Assembly (NCBI GenBank): GCA_016210055.1
Contig: JACQUZ010000033.1
Span: 1 to 48,705 of the forward strand
Reading direction: 5' to 3'
DNA: 48,705 nt
Source: Deltaproteobacteria bacterium
GTDB lineage: Bacteria > Myxococcota_A > Polyangia > Haliangiales > SHYZ01
Shown here: positions 44,392 to 48,705 of the stretch, one piece after another
Layout: each line of letters begins with the position of its first letter
How positions within the stretch are numbered: position 1 is the first letter of the stretch
The notes under the pieces: generated by a model
Databases searched by the model: none
The model's input: the letters and a program-made list of their open reading frames with translations, nothing else
What the model was told of the DNA's origin: nothing
Program-made: the position numbers and the translations under genes

Positions 44392-46770
44392 ATCGAGGAT
44401 CTCATAGGCCCACGGACCGTCGGGGAATTGCTCCTCGCTGGCCTCGCCGCGCATGTCCGTGGTGCCGCACTTCACGAGCCCGGTTGGATCCACGAATACG
44501 TAACGCTCGTGCTTGAGGGGCATGCCGTCTTCGCTCGTGAAATACGCGCGTGCAAAGCTGTCTCTCGGCTGCCGTCCCGACCCGTGCTCGAGCACTCGTG
44601 CCGAAGCCGCGCGAACCCAGGAATCGCTTTCCTTTTCGATCGCACGGCGGGCCGGCTCGGTGTCGCCACTGGCTCCCAGGGCGAGGACCGCGCTCGCACG
44701 GGCATAGGGACTCACGTCGCGATCTGCGATTTCTGTCAGGCGCTTGTGCGCCTCGTCGCCACCCATCCGTGCGAGGAGAAGTGAAGCGTTCGCCCGAACC
44801 AGCGGGTGGCCGTGCGAGGCCAGGAACAGGGCATCGGCGTGCGCTAGGGGCGTGGCCACCCGAGACAGGGCCGCGGTGGCGTTAATCGCCGTGCACAGAT
44901 CGCGGCTTCGTGCTGCACGGAGGAGTGGGTCCATGGGCACGCCCGAGAGCTTTCCCAACGACCAGGCCGCGGCGGCCTGGGAGACGGTGTCGTCGCCCAG
45001 CACTTTCTCGACGAGCAGTGGAACGGCCCGGGTGCCTCCGAAGTTGCCGAGCGCTTCGAGCGCCTTGGGAGCGAGGTGGCGGGACGGCTCGCGGGCGATC
45101 TCCATGAGCACGGGGAGGCTCCCCCGGTCCTGCATGGCGGACAGCACGTCAATGGCCCCAAGAGAAAGGGCTGTGCTTTCGCCCCGGGCGATGGCCGTCA
45201 TCAGGTGGCCAGCAGCCAGGTGCGGCGTGCGCCGAAGGACACCTTGCAGGGCCGTCAGGGCCTCGCTCTGAAACAAGGACTCCTTGGATTCCACCAGGGC
45301 AAGAAGGCTGGGAATGCTCGTCGGATCGCGAAGCAAGGCGAGCGCCGTCGCGGCTTCGCGTCTGACCGCGGGGTCGCGGCTCGAAATCAGCGACAGAAGG
45401 CGGCTCGTCGCCCGCCTGTCCCCAATGCTGCCAAGGGCTCGAATGGCTTCGGCGCGCACGGGCTCTGGCGACGTGGGCCCAGCGAGAGCCAGGAGGGCCG
45501 GCACTGCCGCACGGGAACGCAAGCGGCCTAGGTATCGCGCGGCCAGAGAGCGCACCAGCGGATCCTCATCGGCAAGGGCATGGATGAGCACGTCCGCGCC
45601 GCGACCGTCGACGATGGGCTCGAGCGCCCGCATGACCTTGCGTCGCACCTCCAGGCTGGGATTGCCCGCAAGAGCGAGCAACGGGAGGAAGGCACCGGGA
45701 TCTGCCAAGTGGCCCAGCGCGTCGACCAAGACCTCGAGGGGCACGCGGTTCTTGTGGAGCTCGGCCAAAAGCGCCGGTGTGGCCTGGCGATCTTTGAGCG
45801 CCGAAAGGATCGACACGGCGCTTGCTGGATCACAGTCCAAGTGACCTCCAAGGCACTCCACGAGGGGTGCGAGCGCACGCGACCCAGCCAAGAGGAGCGC
45901 CTCGCGGGCAGCAGGCCGCACCGATTCTTTTTCCAGCGCCTGCACGAGGGCCCGCACCGCCGCAGGATCGCCGATCTGACCCAGGGCCAGCGCCACCTTG
46001 GCCCGGAACTCGTCGCCAAAGCGATCGAGCAGGGGAATGAGCTCTGCCACGGCGCTCGTCGCGCGCAGGTTTCCTAGCGCTTCGACTGCGGCAATCCTCA
46101 CTTCCTCCATGGGATCGACGAGGAGCCGAAGCAGCGCCGAAGTCGCGTTCGGATCCCCGAGCCTCCCCACGGCTTCGATGGCCGCCACGCGCACCTCTCT
46201 CGACGTGTCGTCGAATCGCTCGAGGAGCGGAATGACTGAGCGCTTGTCCCCACACGCGAGTAGCTCTTGGGCCGCGGCACGGCGAACCAGGGCACTGTCG
46301 TCGTCAAGGCGTGCGGCCAAGGCGGCTGCGACGTCCTTGCCTCCGATCCTGCCGAGCGCCTCCACTGCAGCTCGGCGCACGTCCGCTTCGCTGTCCACAA
46401 GGGTCCGCGTTAGGGCCGCGACAGCCCGCGGCGACGCGATGTCACCCAGGACGCCGGCCGCCGCGACGCGGACCGTCTTGTCTGGAGAGGAAAGCCATTC
46501 TGCGACTTTCTCTACGGTCTCCTCGACCTTGGCCTTCCCGAGGACAACCGCGGCGGCCAGCCGCACCTCGGGTGAAGGGTCGTCCAACACCGGGAGCAGG
46601 TACGGCTTGGTCGCTTCGATATCTCCCCCCGCGAGGTCCTGGATGGCGTGGACCCGACGCTTGGGATCAGGCGCCTTGAGCCCCTCGGCGGCGGCGAGGA
46701 GCTTGCCAGCCCAGTCGAACGCGCCGAGAAGTAGTGGGAGGGCGAGAAGCCACGGCACCCTGAGGCGCAT
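44362..46770 (-). CDS. large secreted HEAT-repeat protein
   Basis: This encodes 802 residues. A signal peptide (MRLRVPWLLALPLLLGAFDWAG) is followed by about twenty HEAT/PBS-lyase-like repeats of roughly 31-36 residues, such as PEVRLAAAVVLGKAKVEETV, SEADVRRAAVEALGRIGG, SALVRRAAAQELLACGD and SLEVRRKVMRALEPIVDG. A short non-repeat domain ends the protein (about 755-802). Such solenoids bind proteins or surfaces. TATACT (46779-46784) lies eight bases upstream of the ATG, with no Shine-Dalgarno sequence. It is convergent with the sigma factor. Confidence 0.87.
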   Translation of the reverse strand: MRLRVPWLLALPLLLGAFDWAGKLLAAAEGLKAPDPKRRVHAIQDLAGGDIEATKPYLLPVLDDPSPEVRLAAAVVLGKAKVEETVEKVAEWLSSPDKTVRVAAAGVLGDIASPRAVAALTRTLVDSEADVRRAAVEALGRIGGKDVAAALAARLDDDSALVRRAAAQELLACGDKRSVIPLLERFDDTSREVRVAAIEAVGRLGDPNATSALLRLLVDPMEEVRIAAVEALGNLRATSAVAELIPLLDRFGDEFRAKVALALGQIGDPAAVRALVQALEKESVRPAAREALLLAGSRALAPLVECLGGHLDCDPASAVSILSALKDRQATPALLAELHKNRVPLEVLVDALGHLADPGAFLPLLALAGNPSLEVRRKVMRALEPIVDGRGADVLIHALADEDPLVRSLAARYLGRLRSRAAVPALLALAGPTSPEPVRAEAIRALGSIGDRRATSRLLSLISSRDPAVRREAATALALLRDPTSIPSLLALVESKESLFQSEALTALQGVLRRTPHLAAGHLMTAIARGESTALSLGAIDVLSAMQDRGSLPVLMEIAREPSRHLAPKALEALGNFGGTRAVPLLVEKVLGDDTVSQAAAAWSLGKLSGVPMDPLLRAARSRDLCTAINATAALSRVATPLAHADALFLASHGHPLVRANASLLLARMGGDEAHKRLTEIADRDVSPYARASAVLALGASGDTEPARRAIEKESDSWVRAASARVLEHGSGRQPRDSFARAYFTSEDGMPLKHERYVFVDPTGLVKCGTTDMRGEASEEQFPDGPWAYEILDSRGNAQPLK

Positions 46771-46778
46771 GCGCTGGA

Positions 46779-46825
46779 AGTATAGCGCCGCCTCGTTGAA
46801 ACGTGCACGAAAGCAGGCATAAGAT
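46779..46825. promoter_or_regulatory. back-to-back promoters between the HEAT gene and the 95-residue gene
   Basis: On the plus strand TTGAAA (46796-46801), an 18-base spacer and TAAGAT (46820-46825) form a fair sigma70-type promoter for the gene at 46847. On the minus strand TATACT (46779-46784) lies eight bases before the HEAT gene ATG, so that mRNA would be nearly leaderless. Confidence 0.5.
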
Positions 46826-46846
46826 TCGCCGGAAGAGAGGAACCCA

Positions 46847-47134
46847 ATGAAGCTGGAACTTTTTACCGAGATCTTGTCCCGGCACTTGGATGCACGAAAA
46901 GAAGGCTCGTGCTACCTGGTCTCCGGGGATACCGAGCTCACTCTGTTTGTGGCCCTCGAAGGGGAAACCCTCCCCATCTCGCGCGTGACGCGGGTCGAGG
47001 TGCTCGATTCGCTCCTCGTCCTCGATACGGTCAAGGGCGAGCGTTACGTGGTGTCCCGGGACGAAATCCGCGCCGTGAAGATGGATCGCGCGGACACCTC
47101 CAGGCGGGATCGCGGCGCGGGGTTCGGGAAGTAG
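46847..47134 (+). CDS. small conserved-looking protein of unknown function
   Basis: This encodes 95 residues with GAGAGG before the ATG and a promoter at 46796-46825. It has a beta-rich core (CYLVSGDTELTLFVALEGE; VTRVEVLDSLLVLDTVKGERYVVSRDEIRAVKM) that suggests a small barrel, followed by a charged tail. No signal peptide or catalytic residues were seen. It ends two bases before the convergent PgpH-type gene. Confidence 0.72.
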   Translation: MKLELFTEILSRHLDARKEGSCYLVSGDTELTLFVALEGETLPISRVTRVEVLDSLLVLDTVKGERYVVSRDEIRAVKMDRADTSRRDRGAGFGK

Positions 47135-47136
47135 GA

Positions 47137-48705
47137 CTAAGTCCGTCGACGAGGAGGCGGCATGGAGTGCGACGGGATCGCTGGGGCCACGGTGGGTGCG
47201 CTCTTTTCGGCTTCAAAAGAAAGCGATTGAGCGACCCCCGAATCGACCGGCAGCTCGGGGGCTGCACGGCCGTCCCGGCCCTCGCGCCCGTTGTCCCAGA
47301 ACGGCCTGGGCGCATCCGCCGAGTCGAGGACGTGTTCCGTTAGAAAGCGGACCGTGCTCTCCACGCGCCCCTTCGGGGGCCTTCCGGACATGGTGATCCC
47401 CTGGGATGCAGAGACGGCCATGGTGGTCGCCGGCGCCGACGCGTCGGCGCCAACGTCGCCAGTATCGGGAGCTGCCGTGGGGGCTCCGGCACCCATGGCT
47501 TGCGTCGCCCCTTGATGCACAGCTGCTTCTTCGCGCTGCCAAGGGTACTCAATCCGCACGTGGTGCGCGTGCTTGAGGATCTCCACCAAGGTGTTCGCGA
47601 TCGTCCGAAGCTCGGCCATGGTCAAGCCAGAGTCGTCGAGCTGTCCCAGGTGCAGCTTGCCGTACACGATCCTCTGAACCAGGGCCAAAATGGCCCGTGC
47701 ATTGGGCTGCTTGAGGGATCGTGACGCGGCCTCGACCGCGTCACAAATCGCGAGGATTGCGGTTTCCCGCGTTTGCGGCCGCACGCCTGGGTAGCGAAAG
47801 GTATCGATGGTCAGCTTGCGCGGGTTTCCCTGTTCTTGGCACTTGCTCCAGAAGTACTCCAGGATCCCGTCGCCGTGGTGCATGAGCATGAAATCGACGA
47901 TGGCCTCGGGGAGCCCGCGTTCCCGCGCCACGCGGATCCCCTCGGTCACATGGCGGTAGATTGCTTCTGCTGAGGCCTCTGGCGGGATTTGGTCGTGGGG
48001 GCTCTGCTGTCCGGGCTCCAGGTTCTCGATGTAGAACTGGGAATTGAGCGATTTCCCAAGATCGTGGTAGTAGGCACCCACCCGCACGAGGAGCGCGTTC
48101 GCACCGATCGCATTGGCCGTAATCTCGGCCATGTTCGCCATGGCCAAGCTGTGCTGCCACGTCCCGGGAGCGCGGGCGGCGATCTGCTTGAGGAGCGGGC
48201 TCTCGAGATCCGCATGCTCGATGAGGCGAGACCTCGGAACTTCCCCGAGGAGCCGTTCCACGGAAGGACGCAAGAAAAGCGCGACGGGACCTGCGAGGAG
48301 CCCCCCTGCCGCAGACGCCAAGAGCGCCGAGTGGATGGGGTCCTTGAGCTCGACCAAGGATAAGTCTTGGGCATAGAGAAACGTCGTGGCCACGTACGCT
48401 CCACTCGCGGCCAACGCCGACGCGAGAGCTGAGACGAAGAACGACCGCTTGTGCTTGGCCCGCGTGAAAGCCAGGAGTGCCCCTATCCCCTGGGCGGAGA
48501 GCACGATGGCAACCGGTGCGTCGAAGGGGGACAGCGAGGAGACCACCAGGGAAAACGCGATGGCGCAGCCCAATCCGGCGTTTTTATCGACCAACGCGCC
48601 TACCAAGAGCGGAAGCGCTCCAGCGGGAATCAGGAACACTGACAGCGGGGTGAGGAGGAGATTGGCCTTTGAAAGGGCCGCCACGACGAGAAGAGAAGCG
48701 AGCAC
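47137..48705 (-). CDS. pgpH: PgpH-type c-di-AMP phosphodiesterase (5' end beyond window)
   Basis: At least 522 residues are visible; the N-terminal part lies beyond the right edge. Five or so membrane helices (up to about residue 145) precede the HD domain: APGTWQHSLAMANMAEI with His185, VGAYYHDLGKS with His214-Asp215, a later HHGDGILEYF, FRYPGVRPQTRETAI and CDAVEAASRSL, with the IEYPWQ end typical of PgpH. PgpH hydrolyses c-di-AMP to pApA. A tail of about 130 residues after the HD domain is Ala/Pro/Gly-rich and probably disordered, unlike firmicute PgpH. Its extracellular 7TMR-HDED domain would be in the missing part. Confidence 0.9.
   Translation of the reverse strand: MLASLLVVAALSKANLLLTPLSVFLIPAGALPLLVGALVDKNAGLGCAIAFSLVVSSLSPFDAPVAIVLSAQGIGALLAFTRAKHKRSFFVSALASALAASGAYVATTFLYAQDLSLVELKDPIHSALLASAAGGLLAGPVALFLRPSVERLLGEVPRSRLIEHADLESPLLKQIAARAPGTWQHSLAMANMAEITANAIGANALLVRVGAYYHDLGKSLNSQFYIENLEPGQQSPHDQIPPEASAEAIYRHVTEGIRVARERGLPEAIVDFMLMHHGDGILEYFWSKCQEQGNPRKLTIDTFRYPGVRPQTRETAILAICDAVEAASRSLKQPNARAILALVQRIVYGKLHLGQLDDSGLTMAELRTIANTLVEILKHAHHVRIEYPWQREEAAVHQGATQAMGAGAPTAAPDTGDVGADASAPATTMAVSASQGITMSGRPPKGRVESTVRFLTEHVLDSADAPRPFWDNGREGRDGRAAPELPVDSGVAQSLSFEAEKSAPTVAPAIPSHSMPPPRRRT

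Overview
The window is dense, high-G+C (roughly 60-65 % by eye) bacterial chromosome with frequent GTG/TTG starts. Myxococcota (myxobacteria, former Deltaproteobacteria) is the likely source. The support is a PEGA-domain protein, an AgmX/PglI-type lipoprotein, a VWA lipoprotein, several secreted HEAT-repeat proteins, a GldA/F/G-like ABC system, a Cache-type sensor, and many lineage-specific secreted or lipoprotein genes. I saw no rRNA, tRNA, CRISPR array, insertion sequence or phage gene. About 45 genes cover almost everything.

Layout. 1-5.5 kb: envelope or secreted proteins of unknown function and a NifU-like domain. 5.52-6.06 kb: the one long non-coding gap, with DnaA-box-like sites, several stem-loops and a good sigma70-type promoter. 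6-8.7 kb: a membrane sensor convergent with a PHA-synthase-like hydrolase. 8.86-15.9 kb: a co-directional run of namZ (muropeptide recycling), nadD, a DUF2520 oxidoreductase-like gene, a secreted protein, then a tightly coupled set of HEAT protein, PQQ-propeller/HEAT lipoprotein, thioredoxin-like [2Fe-2S] ferredoxin and AgmX-type lipoprotein. 16-19.3 kb: a TPR/double cyclic-nucleotide-binding protein convergent with a solitary GspE-N/GAF-like protein. 19.3-24 kb: RNA modification and sulfur/selenium chemistry, with a NifS-type cysteine desulfurase, rlmD, mnmA, a small glutaredoxin-like gene with an in-frame UGA (probable selenocysteine), and rnc. 24-31.8 kb (minus strand): DUF4340, GldG-like, ABC-2 permease, ABC ATPase, a probable DUF6178 protein and a zinc-ribbon membrane protein. 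32-44.4 kb (plus strand): VWA lipoprotein, then tilS-ftsH-folP-cdaA-ybbR-glmM-pdxJ-acpS-nnr and an ECF-type sigma factor. 44.4-48.7 kb: a large secreted HEAT protein, a 95-residue protein, and the 3' part of a PgpH-type c-di-AMP phosphodiesterase running off the right edge.

How the parts fit. The window has a c-di-AMP synthase (cdaA with its partner ybbR and glmM) and a c-di-AMP hydrolase about 9 kb apart. It has a tRNA thiolation enzyme (mnmA), a desulfurase that could feed it, and between mnmA and rnc a probable selenoprotein that ordinary gene calling would miss. Several genes without a Shine-Dalgarno sequence have a -10-like TANNNT ending 6-9 bases before the start codon, which suggests leaderless transcripts. 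All functional calls are from sequence reading alone; no database search was run.
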